A stretch of DNA of 23,260 nt from an uncultured Dialister sp. (GCF_900765565.1 NZ_CAAFRZ010000107.1:1-23260); one strand, 5' to 3'. Positions 13,914 through 22,132 are shown, counted from the first letter of the stretch. Program-made: numbers and translations. Notes: generated by a model not told the origin, from the letters alone.

Positions 13914-14024
13914 GGCCAAAATCACGGCTTCCGTGCCTTATAAGCGAACTTGCGTTCTTCCCATGTTTTCCCTATGCTTAAGCCATCCGCGGAAATAAAA
14001 AAGGCATGCCGGAAACAGGCAATC

Positions 14025-14573
14025 ATGAAAAGACAGGAGAACTATGAAGAAGAAAAGAAATTACTGGAAGCTGCCCAGAAGGGCAGTAAGGAGGCGGTGA
14101 TGGCCCTCATCCACCGCTATGAGCCCCTCTTCCGCCGTCTGGCGGCCGGAGAGACCCGGATGGAGTGGGAAGACATACGGCAGGACCTGGTGGTGGTCTT
14201 TCTGGAGGCCCTCCGGGACTTTGACCTGGAAAAGGGCATCTACTTTGCCTGGTATATCAGGCAGCGGCTGTACTGGGCGAAGACCCGGATGATCCGGAAG
14301 GCCGTGGAGAAGAGCAGTCACGAAATTCACAAGGAAGAAGAGGACAGGCCCATGGAAGACCCCTGTGGCCGGGAATCTCCCCTGGAAGCCCTCCATCGGG
14401 CCCTGGGCGCCCTGGAGTTCTCACCGGACGAAAGAAAAATCCTGGACGCCCTTCTCCAGGGGAAGAAAGTAAGCCGGATCCTTGCGGAAACGGGAATGAG
14501 CCGTTCCTCCTACTACCGCAGCCGGGACCATCTCCTCCAACGGCTCCGCAGGGAAATGGGGACCGGGGACTGA
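14025..14573 (+). CDS. Small sigma-70-like RNA polymerase sigma factor
   Basis: A 182-residue protein with a region 2-like N-terminal half (about 5-95). This holds a helical core followed by FDLEKGIYFAWYIRQRLYWA, the helix expected to contact the -10 and core polymerase. A region 4 helix-turn-helix follows (about 122-178: SPDERKILDALLQGKKVSRI, then MSRSSYYRSRDHLLQRL). The linker 98-120 is short and acidic, as in alternative sigma factors lacking regions 1 and 3. Start: ATG at 14025 with only a weak AGG upstream; frames to 13974 or a TTG at 13950 remain possible. It is divergent from the holin-lysozyme operon. Two nearby promoters share a non-housekeeping motif, so it is the obvious candidate to recognise them (inference). 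Bacillus SigO and phage-type sigma factors are possible relatives; I cannot decide. No anti-sigma gene is adjacent. Confidence 0.8.
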   Translation: MKRQENYEEEKKLLEAAQKGSKEAVMALIHRYEPLFRRLAAGETRMEWEDIRQDLVVVFLEALRDFDLEKGIYFAWYIRQRLYWAKTRMIRKAVEKSSHEIHKEEEDRPMEDPCGRESPLEALHRALGALEFSPDERKILDALLQGKKVSRILAETGMSRSSYYRSRDHLLQRLRREMGTGD

Positions 14574-14594
14574 GGTGCAAAGAGGCCAACGGCC

Positions 14595-14630
14595 GGGCTT
14601 TAACTGTCCGGACCCGGGCCTGTAAAGCCC
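14595..14630 (+). terminator. Hairpin after the sigma gene, weak terminator
   Basis: GGGCTTTA (14595-14602) pairs with TAAAGCCC (14623-14630), with further GC pairing inside. There is no T run, so termination would be weak or factor-dependent. Confidence 0.4.
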
Positions 14631-14648
14631 CAATCCCTTCTTCCCCCC

Positions 14649-14710
14649 TTTCCACAAAGACCGGCGCTGTAATATAATAGAAAGAAATCAATCACCGGAT
14701 ATGATCCGGT
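14649..14710 (+). promoter_or_regulatory. Candidate larA promoter with hairpin leader
   Basis: TATAAT at 14673-14678, with TTTCCA 18 bases upstream (14649-14654). Shortly after the expected start, ACCGGAT (14694-14700) and ATCCGGT (14704-14710) form a perfect 7-bp inverted repeat with a 3-base loop, either an operator or an RNA hairpin. Confidence 0.45.
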
Positions 14711-14743
14711 TTCCTAGAAGGATAGCAGCAGGGAGGATATCGT

Positions 14744-16051
14744 ATGGGTCTCAAAGAATTCAAACTGGCCTATGGCCGCGGAACGCAGTCTGTCATGCTT
14801 CCGGAAGAACATATTTCCGATGTGCTGGAGGGTGTACCCACTCCGGCCTGTGACGTGAAGGAAGCCACCCTGGAGTGCATGCGGCACCCCATCGGCTCCA
14901 AGCCATTGACGGAAGTAGTCCACAAGGGGGACAAAGTATGCCTGGTGGTGGCGGACATTACCCGCGCCTGGAACCGGGCTTCCGAATTCACCATCCACGT
15001 GGTGAATGAACTGAACCGGGCCGGCGTGCCGGATGAGGACATTTACATCGTCTTCGCCCAGGGCACCCACCGTCCCCACACGGATGAAGAAAACGTGACC
15101 TGCGTAGGCGAAGAAGTGGCCAAACGCATCAGGATGTACCAGCATATTTCCACAGACAAATCCATGCTCACCCACATGGGTACCACGAAACTGGGCACCG
15201 ACGTCTGGATCGACACCCGGGTAGCAAAAGCGGACAAGGTCATCCTCATCAACGCCGTATCCACCCACGATATGGCAGGATTTGGCGGCGGCCGGAAGCT
15301 CATCCTTCCGGGGGTTGCCGGTTTCGAAACGGTCCAGCAGAACCACTGCCACGCCCTGGGACCCACCCTGGGCAGCGGCCTGAACCCCGATGCGAAGCTC
15401 CTGAAAATCGAAGGAAACCCGGTATCCGAAGATATGCAGGAAGCCTGCGACATGGTGAACCCCTGCTTCCTGGTGCACTCCATCATCAATGAGGAAGGAA
15501 AGATTTCCTCCATGGTAGGCGGCGACCCCTACAAAGCATGGCTGGAAGGGACAAAGGAAACCTACCGCATGCAGAAGGTCCCCATGAAGCAGCAGGCCGA
15601 CGTGACCATCGTATCTGCCGGCGGCTATCCGAAGGACACGAACCTTTACCAGGGCACCAAGTGCTACACCACCGCAGAAATCGCCACGAAAAAAGGCGGC
15701 ATCATCATCACCATGATCGAGGCGGAAGACATCATGGAACCCCCGGCCTACCTGGGCAGCTTCAAGTACAAAGACCTCACGGAAATGGAAAAAGGCCTCC
15801 GCGCCTGCTTCACCATTCCCTTCTTCGTGGCCTTTGAAAACCTGATTACCGCCATGACCCACACGGTATACATCGTCACCCGGCCGGAAAACTTCGACAT
15901 CCTCCGGGAAAAGACCCACCAGATTCCCGTAGCTTCCGTAGAAGAAGCCTGGGAACTGGCCAAAGCGCAGCTGGCAAAGGAAGGGAAGACGGACTACTCC
16001 ATCAACATCATCCCCCACGGCAGCGCCATCGTACCGTTCCTGAAGAAATAA
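14744..16051 (+). CDS. larA: LarA family nickel-pincer 2-hydroxyacid racemase
   Basis: A 435-residue member of the lactate racemase family, which interconverts D- and L-2-hydroxyacids using a covalently bound nickel-pincer nucleotide. Active-site residues known from Lactobacillus LarA are all present at near-identical positions: D71 and R74 (ADITRAW), H109 (AQGTHRPH), H175 (STHDMAGFGGG), cofactor lysine K185 (GGGRKLILPG) and nickel ligand H201 (QQNHCHALG). Start: GGAGG seven bases before ATG. It is monocistronic with its own promoter and a strong terminator. The cofactor genes larB, larC and larE are not in this window and must lie elsewhere if the enzyme is active. The family contains racemases for substrates other than lactate, so lactate specificity is only the default guess. 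Confidence 0.88.
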   Translation: MGLKEFKLAYGRGTQSVMLPEEHISDVLEGVPTPACDVKEATLECMRHPIGSKPLTEVVHKGDKVCLVVADITRAWNRASEFTIHVVNELNRAGVPDEDIYIVFAQGTHRPHTDEENVTCVGEEVAKRIRMYQHISTDKSMLTHMGTTKLGTDVWIDTRVAKADKVILINAVSTHDMAGFGGGRKLILPGVAGFETVQQNHCHALGPTLGSGLNPDAKLLKIEGNPVSEDMQEACDMVNPCFLVHSIINEEGKISSMVGGDPYKAWLEGTKETYRMQKVPMKQQADVTIVSAGGYPKDTNLYQGTKCYTTAEIATKKGGIIITMIEAEDIMEPPAYLGSFKYKDLTEMEKGLRACFTIPFFVAFENLITAMTHTVYIVTRPENFDILREKTHQIPVASVEEAWELAKAQLAKEGKTDYSINIIPHGSAIVPFLKK

Positions 16052-16060
16052 GGAAATCAA

Positions 16061-16090
16061 AACCGCAGGGCTTCGGCCCTGCGGTTTTTT
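16061..16090 (+). terminator. larA terminator
   Basis: Perfect 11-bp stem AACCGCAGGGC with a TTCG tetraloop and six T, starting 10 bases after the larA stop. Confidence 0.95.
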
Positions 16091-16210
16091 GCGTTCTGTC
16101 CTGACCGGTGTCGCAGCATGAGGCCGTACAGGTGGGGCATTGAGCATTGGCCGGGTGTCGGATAGATGTGTATACGTACGAACGGGCGGGGGCTGCTAGC
16201 TTCTATCTTC

Positions 16211-16240
16211 TTAGCATTTCTCCCCCATTTGTGTTAAAAT
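16211..16240 (+). promoter_or_regulatory. Candidate brnQ promoter
   Basis: TTAGCA (16211-16216), 18 bases, TAAAAT (16235-16240). The leader before the ATG at 16285 would be about 38 bases. The -35 overlaps a CTAGCTTCTATC repeat word. Confidence 0.35.
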
Positions 16241-16284
16241 AGTAGGGTATGTTTTGAAAGATTTAAATAAAGAAATGGGAACTT

Positions 16285-17616
16285 ATGAAAAAATCATCGA
16301 ATGAATTTATCGCTATAGGGCTCATGCTGTTTGCCCTCTTTTTTGGTGCTGGAAACCTTATATTTCCTGCGTTCATGGGACAGAATTCCGGTTGGAATAC
16401 CTGGTACGCCACTCTGGGATTTCTCATCACCGGCGTAGGCATTCCCTTCGCCTCGGTGCTGGCGATCTGCCTTTCCGGGAAGAACCTGGAAGAACTGGCG
16501 GGCCGGGTGCATCCGGTGTACGGCGTCCTTTTCAGCTGCGCCCTGTACCTCACCATCGGGCCCTTCTTCGCCACCCCCCGTACGGCCACGGTGTCCTATG
16601 AAATCGCCATTACCCCCTTCCTGCCACCGGAAATGAAGGATGTGGGCCTCTATATCTTCGCCTTCCTCTTTTTCCTCCTGTCCTGGTACCTTTCCATCAG
16701 CCCCTCAAAGCTGGTACCCCGTATCGGAAAATGCATTACCCCATTGCTCCTGATTTTCCTTTTCCTCCTCATTGCCGCTTCCTTCTTCCACCCCATGGGC
16801 CAATGGATGGCACCCACCGCCGCCTATGACACGCCGGTGAAGGCCTTCTCCTCCGCCCTGCTGGAAGGATACAACACCATGGACTGCCTGGCGGGCCTCG
16901 TCTTCGGCGTCATTGTGGTGGAGTCCATCAAGCTCTACGGCCTTACGTCGGGCCGTGAAATCGCCGGCGCCGCCCTGAAGTCCGGCCTCATTTCCACCTT
17001 CTTCATGGCCCTCGTCTACGCCGCCCTCTGCACACTGGGCGCCTCCTCGGTGTCCGTGCTGGGGCACATGGAAAACGGAGCCCCCGTACTGGTAGGGGCT
17101 TCCGCATTCTACTTCGGCCATCTGGGCAGCATCATTTTGGGCATCATCGTGGTCCTGGCATGCCTCACCACATCCATCGGCCTCACCGCCTCCTGCGCCG
17201 CCTACTTCAACCTGCTGGTGCCCCGGTTCTCCCACAAGGCCTGGGCCACCTTCTTCACCATCCTTTCCTTCGGCGTCGCCCTCTTCGGCCTTTCCTCCAT
17301 CATCAAAGGCGCCATTCCGGTACTTCTCTTCCTCTACCCCCTGGCGATCTGCCTCATTCTCCTCACCTTCCTCAACGACTTCTTCCACGGCAGCCGGAAG
17401 GTTTACGTGCTGGCCACGGTCTTCACCTTCGTTCCTGCCTTGAACGACGGTCTCAAGGCCGCGGGCCTGGCCATCCCGGCCCTGGCAAAGTTCATGGAAA
17501 CCCTGCCCCTGGCTTCCTCCAACATGACCTGGATCCTTTTCTTCGCCGCAGGCCTCATCCTCGGCATCATCTGGGACCGTCTGGAAAACCTGGACCACGG
17601 GACAGCGGAAGAATAA
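16285..17616 (+). CDS. brnQ: Branched-chain amino acid importer BrnQ (LIVCS family)
   Basis: A cation-coupled inner-membrane symporter for Leu, Ile and Val. The 443-residue protein matches the family length and has about 12 hydrophobic segments. Signature segments are the N-terminal ALFFGAGNLIFPAFMGQNSG (about residues 17-36), GPFFATPRTATVSYE (about 92-106) and the SSVSVLGHMENGAPVL loop in the middle. The ribosome binding site is weak (ATGGGAACTT before ATG). It is monocistronic with a strong terminator. It converges on the azlC-azlD exporter genes beyond a repeat block, so uptake and efflux systems for the same amino acids are side by side. I see no leader attenuator directly before this gene. 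Confidence 0.95.
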   Translation: MKKSSNEFIAIGLMLFALFFGAGNLIFPAFMGQNSGWNTWYATLGFLITGVGIPFASVLAICLSGKNLEELAGRVHPVYGVLFSCALYLTIGPFFATPRTATVSYEIAITPFLPPEMKDVGLYIFAFLFFLLSWYLSISPSKLVPRIGKCITPLLLIFLFLLIAASFFHPMGQWMAPTAAYDTPVKAFSSALLEGYNTMDCLAGLVFGVIVVESIKLYGLTSGREIAGAALKSGLISTFFMALVYAALCTLGASSVSVLGHMENGAPVLVGASAFYFGHLGSIILGIIVVLACLTTSIGLTASCAAYFNLLVPRFSHKAWATFFTILSFGVALFGLSSIIKGAIPVLLFLYPLAICLILLTFLNDFFHGSRKVYVLATVFTFVPALNDGLKAAGLAIPALAKFMETLPLASSNMTWILFFAAGLILGIIWDRLENLDHGTAEE

Positions 17617-17628
17617 AAAATAAAATGA

Positions 17629-17669
17629 AAAACCGCGTTGAAAAGCAATCTTTTCAACGCGGTTTTTTT
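17629..17669 (+). terminator. brnQ terminator
   Basis: Perfect 17-bp stem AAAACCGCGTTGAAAAG with a CAAT loop, ending in seven T. Confidence 0.95.
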
Positions 17670-17679
17670 ATGGAATAAA

Positions 17680-18280
17680 TAAAAGAATTGAGAATTGAGG
17701 TAAGAGATTTGAGGTCCAGCCCCTTCGCGGCGGATTGGCATGCTGACGGACAGAGTCACTGGCACGGGGCTGTTAGCTGCTAGCGGCTAGCTATCAGGAA
17801 AGCTGGGCCGCCTGCGGCGAAAAAGATAGATTTGAGAATTGAGTAAAGAGAATTGAGGCCTGGCGGCTGCGCCGCAAATGCCCCCTCTGTCTGCTGCGCA
17901 GATCCCGCCTCTGTGAGGCGGATCCATCCCCCGCCCTTCGGGCTGCCGCCGTTTGGCCTGAAAGGAAGGCGCTTTTATGGGCAGGCAAGGCGCCTTTTGA
18001 TTTCAGGCCAAACTTGGACATCCTATGCAGGATGTCCATCTCTAAGGGGGCACGCTTTATGTGGATAGAGTCATTTGTGCTGAAATGTTTGCTATTAGCG
18101 ACGAAGACTCTGCTATCCCAACTATCAGCTGCCCATTATCCGCTGAATCTCAATTTTCTTTACTCAATGTTACTCTATCCCCATCCAAGCAGGCCCTTAG
18201 AGAAGGGCCGCGCCAAAGGCGCAGGATGGATGCGGCGCAGCCGCTGGACCTCAACTCTCAAATCTCAAATCTCAAATCTA
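17680..18280. repeat. 600-bp repeat block between brnQ and azlD
   Basis: In order: GAATTGAG units, GGATTGGCATGCTGACGGAC, GGCACGGGGCTGTTAGCTG with CTATCAGGAAAGC (17761-17803), more GAATTGAG units, then a CTTAGAGAAGGG-family left arm (about 17860-17945). Within it are a perfect 13-bp inverted repeat GTTTGGCCTGAAA / TTTCAGGCCAAAC (17951-18012 region), the GGAAGGCGCTTTTATGGGCA unit, and the palindrome GGACATCCT-ATGC-AGGATGTCC. The matching right arm (CCCTTAGAGAAGGG, GGATGGATGCGG) is at about 18192-18245. No gene is supported. azlD has no clear terminator in this block. Confidence 0.65.
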
Positions 18281-18284
18281 TCCC

Positions 18285-18626
18285 TTACCCCACAAACACA
18301 TACTGCACCAGTCCCATGTAGCACAGGGTGCCCAGGGCCATGGAGAGGAGCATCTGCCGTTTCCAGAGGTGCACTGCCACCGTAAGGGCGAGAGCGAGGG
18401 CCTCGGGGATGCCGTGGAATCCCTTCAGGAGGGATACATCCTTCAGGCAGTACACCACGAGGAGGGCGAAGACCGCGGAAGGCAGGGCTTTGCCCAGGTA
18501 TTTCACATAAGGCGGCAGCCGGCTGCCGGGCTTGAAGATGAGAAAGGGCAGGAACCTTGTGATCATGGTGCCTGCGGCGCAGATGAGGATGGTCGCCACC
18601 TGCTGCCAGAAGGGCATATCCGTCAT
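18285..18626 (-). CDS. azlD: AzlD/BrnE subunit of branched-chain amino acid exporter
   Basis: A 113-residue membrane protein with about four hydrophobic segments. The family features [12 protein letters not shown] (about 20-31), [20 protein letters not shown] and a C-terminal hydrophobic run are present. It works with AzlC in efflux of branched-chain amino acids and analogues (AzlCD/BrnFE). Its ATG overlaps the azlC stop (ATGA), so translation is coupled. Assignment is firm for the family; the exported substrate is inferred from homologues. Confidence 0.92.
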   Translation of the reverse strand: MTDMPFWQQVATILICAAGTMITRFLPFLIFKPGSRLPPYVKYLGKALPSAVFALLVVYCLKDVSLLKGFHGIPEALALALTVAVHLWKRQMLLSMALGTLCYMGLVQYVFVG

Positions 18627-19336
18627 AAGAAGCCACCTGCCTTTTCAATGGGTTTCCGAAGTACCGTAAGAGCCGCCAGCATACCGATCATGGCGGGGAT
18701 GATGAAATTATCGGCGCCGAAGACCAGAAGGCTGCCGATGGAGAAAACAAAGCCGATGAGGGCGGTATAATGTTTCCCCTCCTTCAGCCACTGTTCCAGG
18801 AAAATCACTACGAACATGGTGGTCATAACGAAGGAAAGGCCCTTGGAATTGAAATGGAGCACATTCCCCAGAAGGCCCCCCATGAGGGCTCCCGATACCC
18901 AGTAGGTGTAATTCAGGAAGGACACCCAGAACATATACCAGTGCCGGTCGATGTCATAGGGAATGGTGGCGGAGTAATTCAGGGCAAAAGTTTCATCACA
19001 CATCCAGAAAATGAGGAACGGCTTCTTCCAGCCGCTGCCCTGGTATTTCTCCAGCATGGACAGACCATAGAAAAGATGCCGTGCCTGCACAGTCAAGGCT
19101 ACGATGAAAGCCTGCAGGGGAGCAAAGGGGGAAATAAGCATGGACACCGTGACGAACTCCAGGGATCCCCCGAAAATGACCATGGCCATGAGGGTGGGAT
19201 AAAGGAAATTAAAGCCCAGGGTGTGCATGTAAAAGCCATAGGCAAAGGCCAGGAACCAGAACCCCGCAAATATGGGGAGCGTATAAGGAAAAGCCTCATG
19301 CAGTGCCCGCAGGGCCGGGGAAGATTTAGAACTCAT
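18623..19336 (-). CDS. azlC: AzlC/BrnF subunit of branched-chain amino acid exporter
   Basis: A 237-residue membrane protein with multiple hydrophobic segments and the family pattern [19 protein letters not shown] (about 15-33), [13 protein letters not shown] and [14 protein letters not shown]. With AzlD it forms a two-subunit exporter. The start at 19336 is chosen for AGGAGG four bases upstream; the open frame extends to 19441 but that part is repeat DNA (SVSVSVSIS) and promoter. A good promoter lies at 19367-19395. A regulator such as Lrp/AzlB is not adjacent. Confidence 0.93.
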   Translation of the reverse strand: MSSKSSPALRALHEAFPYTLPIFAGFWFLAFAYGFYMHTLGFNFLYPTLMAMVIFGGSLEFVTVSMLISPFAPLQAFIVALTVQARHLFYGLSMLEKYQGSGWKKPFLIFWMCDETFALNYSATIPYDIDRHWYMFWVSFLNYTYWVSGALMGGLLGNVLHFNSKGLSFVMTTMFVVIFLEQWLKEGKHYTALIGFVFSIGSLLVFGADNFIIPAMIGMLAALTVLRKPIEKAGGFL

Positions 19337-19366
19337 AGAACCTCCTAAATGAAACGGAACAGTTCT

Positions 19367-19395
19367 ATTGTAATAGGGATAGGCACAGGGTGCAA
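19367..19395 (-). promoter_or_regulatory. azlCD promoter
   Basis: Minus strand TTGCAC (19390-19395), 17 bases, TACAAT (19367-19372). The leader would be about 24 bases. It rules out the longer azlC frame. Confidence 0.7.
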
Positions 19396-19399
19396 GGGG

Positions 19400-20135
19400 A
19401 GAAGAGATTGAGACCGAGACCGAGACTGAGGTCGAGGGCAATAGCCGCTTCGCAGCAGAGACATCAGGTAAAGTCAGCGATTCCGTTATTGTACTATCTG
19501 ATACTTACCGTATATCGTCATCTCGAGCGGTGTAAGCATGCAATATGACCCTGCATATAAGAATCGCTACAGCTTCGATGAGTCGAGAAATCCCTCAGAT
19601 AGCTGACTGTGACGGGGGGTAAAAGCAGAGTTGAGAGTTGAGATTTGAGAGTTGAGGTCCAGCGACTTCGCCGCAGAGCCTACCAGAATCCCTCTGTCAC
19701 TGCGTGACATCCCCCTTTGAGAAAGGGGGACTATCCCATGGCGGCTGGCGCCGTATGAATCCGGCCTGCGGCGCTCCCATCGGCTAACCCCGTCTGCTTC
19801 GCAACCACCAACGGCTGGGCTCTAAGGGGCTGCATGCTTTGGAATTATCTCACATAGTGAGAATAACCATAAGTACGTGCCCCCTTAGAGAAGGGGGCAG
19901 CCCGAAGGGCAGGGGATGGATCTGCCTCGCAGAGGCAGATTCTGCGAAGCAGACTGAGGTGGCGCATTTGCAGCGAAGCCGTGGACCTCAATGTTTTACT
20001 CAATTCTTAAAATACTGCGGGAAGCCCCCGCACGGTCGCATGCACACTTCCCCCGGCCCGCAGGGCCTGACCCGCTCAAGGCTCAAGGCTGAAGGCTCAA
20101 TGCCCCCACACGTTCACACGCTTTCCCTGCCATGG
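19400..20135. repeat. Repeat block between azlC and the porin gene
   Basis: 19408-19435 has tandem GAGACCGAGACCGAGACTGAG. 19473-19615 is one copy of a 143-bp repeat (other copy 22980-23122). 19630-19670 has GAGTTGAGAGTTGAGATTTG with CTTCGCCGC. 19765-19830 matches 114-180. 19821-19887 holds the TATCTCACATAGTGAGA core flanked by CTCTAAGGGGC and GCCCCCTTAGAG, followed by a GGGATGGATCTGCC right arm to about 19995. 20075-20120 has GCTCAAGGCTCAAGGCTGAAGG. There is no gene in over 700 bases. Confidence 0.65.
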
Positions 20136-20143
20136 ACCATCAA

Positions 20144-20179
20144 AAAAAGCTGCAGAGGTCATCCCTTCTGCAGCTTTTT
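20144..20179. terminator. Porin gene terminator
   Basis: Perfect stem AAAAAGCTGCAGA / TCTGCAGCTTTTT with a 10-base loop, 14 bases beyond the porin stop; on the minus strand it ends in a T run. Confidence 0.92.
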
Positions 20180-20193
20180 GTGTAAAGTCCGAT

Positions 20194-22020
20194 TTATTTA
20201 ATATACGCCGTAGCCCGAATCATGAACATGTTGTCCATCTTCCGTCCGCCCATGTCCTTGGCGTTGAAGCCATAGTCCGCTTCGATCTGGAGGCCCCGCA
20301 TGGGGACGAAGGACGCCTTGGCCAGGAAGAACTTGGCGCCGCCGTAGTTTCTGTTTGGAGAATCGGTGCCATTCATCTGGGCATCCATTTTATCGGCAAT
20401 GTATGCCGGTACATTCTTCATGCCATGCCAGTCCTTATATACATGGCCCATGTACTGATCCACGATATCGTTGCTGGAACCGCCAAAGTAGGTACCTGCC
20501 TGGCTGTAGATGTAGTCCAGGCCCAGTTCATAGGAGCCCGCTTTCAGCACATCCGCCGTGCCGTAGTGGAGTCCGTAGTTGAAGCTGTAAGGCCGTTCAT
20601 TGTTCAGCGGAAGTCTTCTTACGTTCTTTACGAATTCCCCCTGTACATGCCACTGGGGAGTGACGTAGTAAGCGCCAGCAAAACCATAGGCCCGGCAGAT
20701 ATGACCAATAGGTCCGACAGCGGTCATGCCGTAGGCGTGGAATTCCCACTGCTGGGGCTTCCGGTAAATGTAGGAAGCGTATGCCACCGGCACATCTTCA
20801 TCTTCATTCCAGCTTTCGGTAACATCCTGTCCCATGGGGTAGTAATAACCATTTTTTACGTACATGCCATTCTGTGCAGCAAGCATATTCGCTGCCTTGG
20901 TAATCGCTGCGTTTGTTGCCTTTTCTGTATAAGCAGCTGTGTATGCGCTAATGGCAGCCTTAGATGGCATTGTTCCTGTAGAAGCATACTGCTTAGCTAC
21001 CCAATCCTTCACCCCAGCTGCTACACTGGCTTTTACCCCATCTGTCAGCTGTTTCTGCATGGCCTGGATTTTCGGATTATTCTTACCTGCATCCATGATA
21101 GCACTGGTCAGACCCTTATTGGATCCGGAGTCAAGGAGCGGCACGCCCCGGACCATGGGTCCTGTGAAGTCATAGTTGATATCCGTAGCGCGGCCATAAG
21201 CTACTGTCAGGTGGCCGCCTTCTACGTAGTCGCCGAACTGGGCTACGATACCTTTGAACTGGCCGTCATAGGTGTAGCCGGTGACGCCCATCTTTACCGG
21301 GAACTGGCCGATGCCGATGAGGTTTTTGGAGGGGCCGAAGGGGCGGTTCGTGAAGTCCGTCTGCTTCGGTCCGAACTGGTAGGTTGCCCAGAGGCGGTTC
21401 ATGTGGAAATCTCCATCGCCGTAGCCATTCCGTTCATACTGGCTGCCGTTGGAGTCATAGCCGTATTTATTGGGCTGGAACACATCCTTGCCGTTCATGG
21501 ACATGTAGGTTTCCAGCTGGCTGTACACGGTGGTACGGTCATTCACATTGGCAATGGTATTCAGCCGGACCCGGAGGCTCAGTTCATCGTGCTTGGACTT
21601 GCTGTCCTTGAATACATTGTCATACCGGGGCACATCCTGTACCCGAAGTTCTGTAATCGTATTGATGTGGCCGGTCTTCTTTTCCAGTTCTGCCACCCGG
21701 ACGCCGAGGCTCTTCAGTTCGTCAGCATATTCTCCAGCCAGCTTATCCACCGTAGCCTTCTGGGACGCATTCAGCGTATTTTCCTTGGCCATGAGGCGGG
21801 CAATGATCTGGGACATTTCGTAACGGCTCACGTTCTTGTCGCCCTGGAATGTACCGTCGGGATAGCCGTCCACCACCCCCTGGTCGGACAGCTGGGAAAC
21901 CGCCTGGTAGGCCCAGGAGGAATCATCCACATCGGCAAACGGATTGGCCGCAGAAACGGTAAATGCGGTGGCTGCAAAAAGGGCAGCCGCCAGTGTTGTC
22001 TTCAGAAGGCAATGGCTCAT
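20194..22020 (-). CDS. SLH-domain outer-membrane porin (OmpM-like)
   Basis: About 608 residues. The signal peptide is about 1-25 (LLKTTLAAALFAATAFTVSA, then ANPF). One SLH domain follows (NPFADVDDSSWAYQAV to IIARLMAK, about 26-80), which in diderm Firmicutes tethers the outer membrane to peptidoglycan-linked polymers. A coiled-coil stalk covers about 86-120, and the rest is a beta-barrel of alternating short strands ending FMIRATAYIK. The start is Met at 22020 (GGGGAG six bases upstream); the adjacent Met at 22023 is equally in frame, and the longer frame to 22068 lacks a ribosome site. Residues about 303-380 are an Ala-rich, probably helical insert with A/T-ending codons unlike the rest. It has a strong promoter and terminator, as expected of an abundant envelope protein. 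Confidence 0.9.
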   Translation of the reverse strand: MSHCLLKTTLAAALFAATAFTVSAANPFADVDDSSWAYQAVSQLSDQGVVDGYPDGTFQGDKNVSRYEMSQIIARLMAKENTLNASQKATVDKLAGEYADELKSLGVRVAELEKKTGHINTITELRVQDVPRYDNVFKDSKSKHDELSLRVRLNTIANVNDRTTVYSQLETYMSMNGKDVFQPNKYGYDSNGSQYERNGYGDGDFHMNRLWATYQFGPKQTDFTNRPFGPSKNLIGIGQFPVKMGVTGYTYDGQFKGIVAQFGDYVEGGHLTVAYGRATDINYDFTGPMVRGVPLLDSGSNKGLTSAIMDAGKNNPKIQAMQKQLTDGVKASVAAGVKDWVAKQYASTGTMPSKAAISAYTAAYTEKATNAAITKAANMLAAQNGMYVKNGYYYPMGQDVTESWNEDEDVPVAYASYIYRKPQQWEFHAYGMTAVGPIGHICRAYGFAGAYYVTPQWHVQGEFVKNVRRLPLNNERPYSFNYGLHYGTADVLKAGSYELGLDYIYSQAGTYFGGSSNDIVDQYMGHVYKDWHGMKNVPAYIADKMDAQMNGTDSPNRNYGGAKFFLAKASFVPMRGLQIEADYGFNAKDMGGRKMDNMFMIRATAYIK

Positions 22021-22033
22021 CATGTTCTCCCCG

Positions 22034-22050
22034 AAGCTCTTTTCGAGCTT
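22034..22050 (-). other. Leader hairpin before the porin ribosome binding site
   Basis: AAGCTC-GAAAA-GAGCTT on the minus strand forms a 6-bp stem a few bases 5' of the GGGGAG Shine-Dalgarno. It could stabilise the mRNA or shape ribosome access. Confidence 0.45.
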
Positions 22051-22132
22051 TCTTTGTGTAATTCTCAAATAAATAAGTTCTTATAAAACATCTAAATCGT
22101 TTTGAGTGATTCTTACCTTATAAAACTAAAAC

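Noticed and set aside
14040..14096. Short overlapping frame inside the sigma gene with a good AGGAG before its ATG
   Set aside because: Only 18 codons of Lys/Arg-rich sequence in another frame. The AGGAG is part of the Gln-Glu-Asn codons of the sigma gene.
14714..16147. 477-codon open frame antisense to larA
   Set aside because: larA has all active-site residues on the plus strand. The antisense product is low-complexity and lacks a ribosome site.
16705..17598. 297-codon open frame antisense to brnQ
   Set aside because: Low-complexity Glu/Gly/Asp-rich translation opposite the hydrophobic codons of a transporter, with no start signal.
19337..19441. N-terminal extension of AzlC
   Set aside because: It would be encoded by a tandem repeat and by the promoter itself. 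AGGAGG places the start at 19336.
20425..22086. 553-codon open frame antisense to the porin gene
   Set aside because: A shadow of the porin gene, which has a promoter, signal peptide, SLH domain and terminator on the minus strand.
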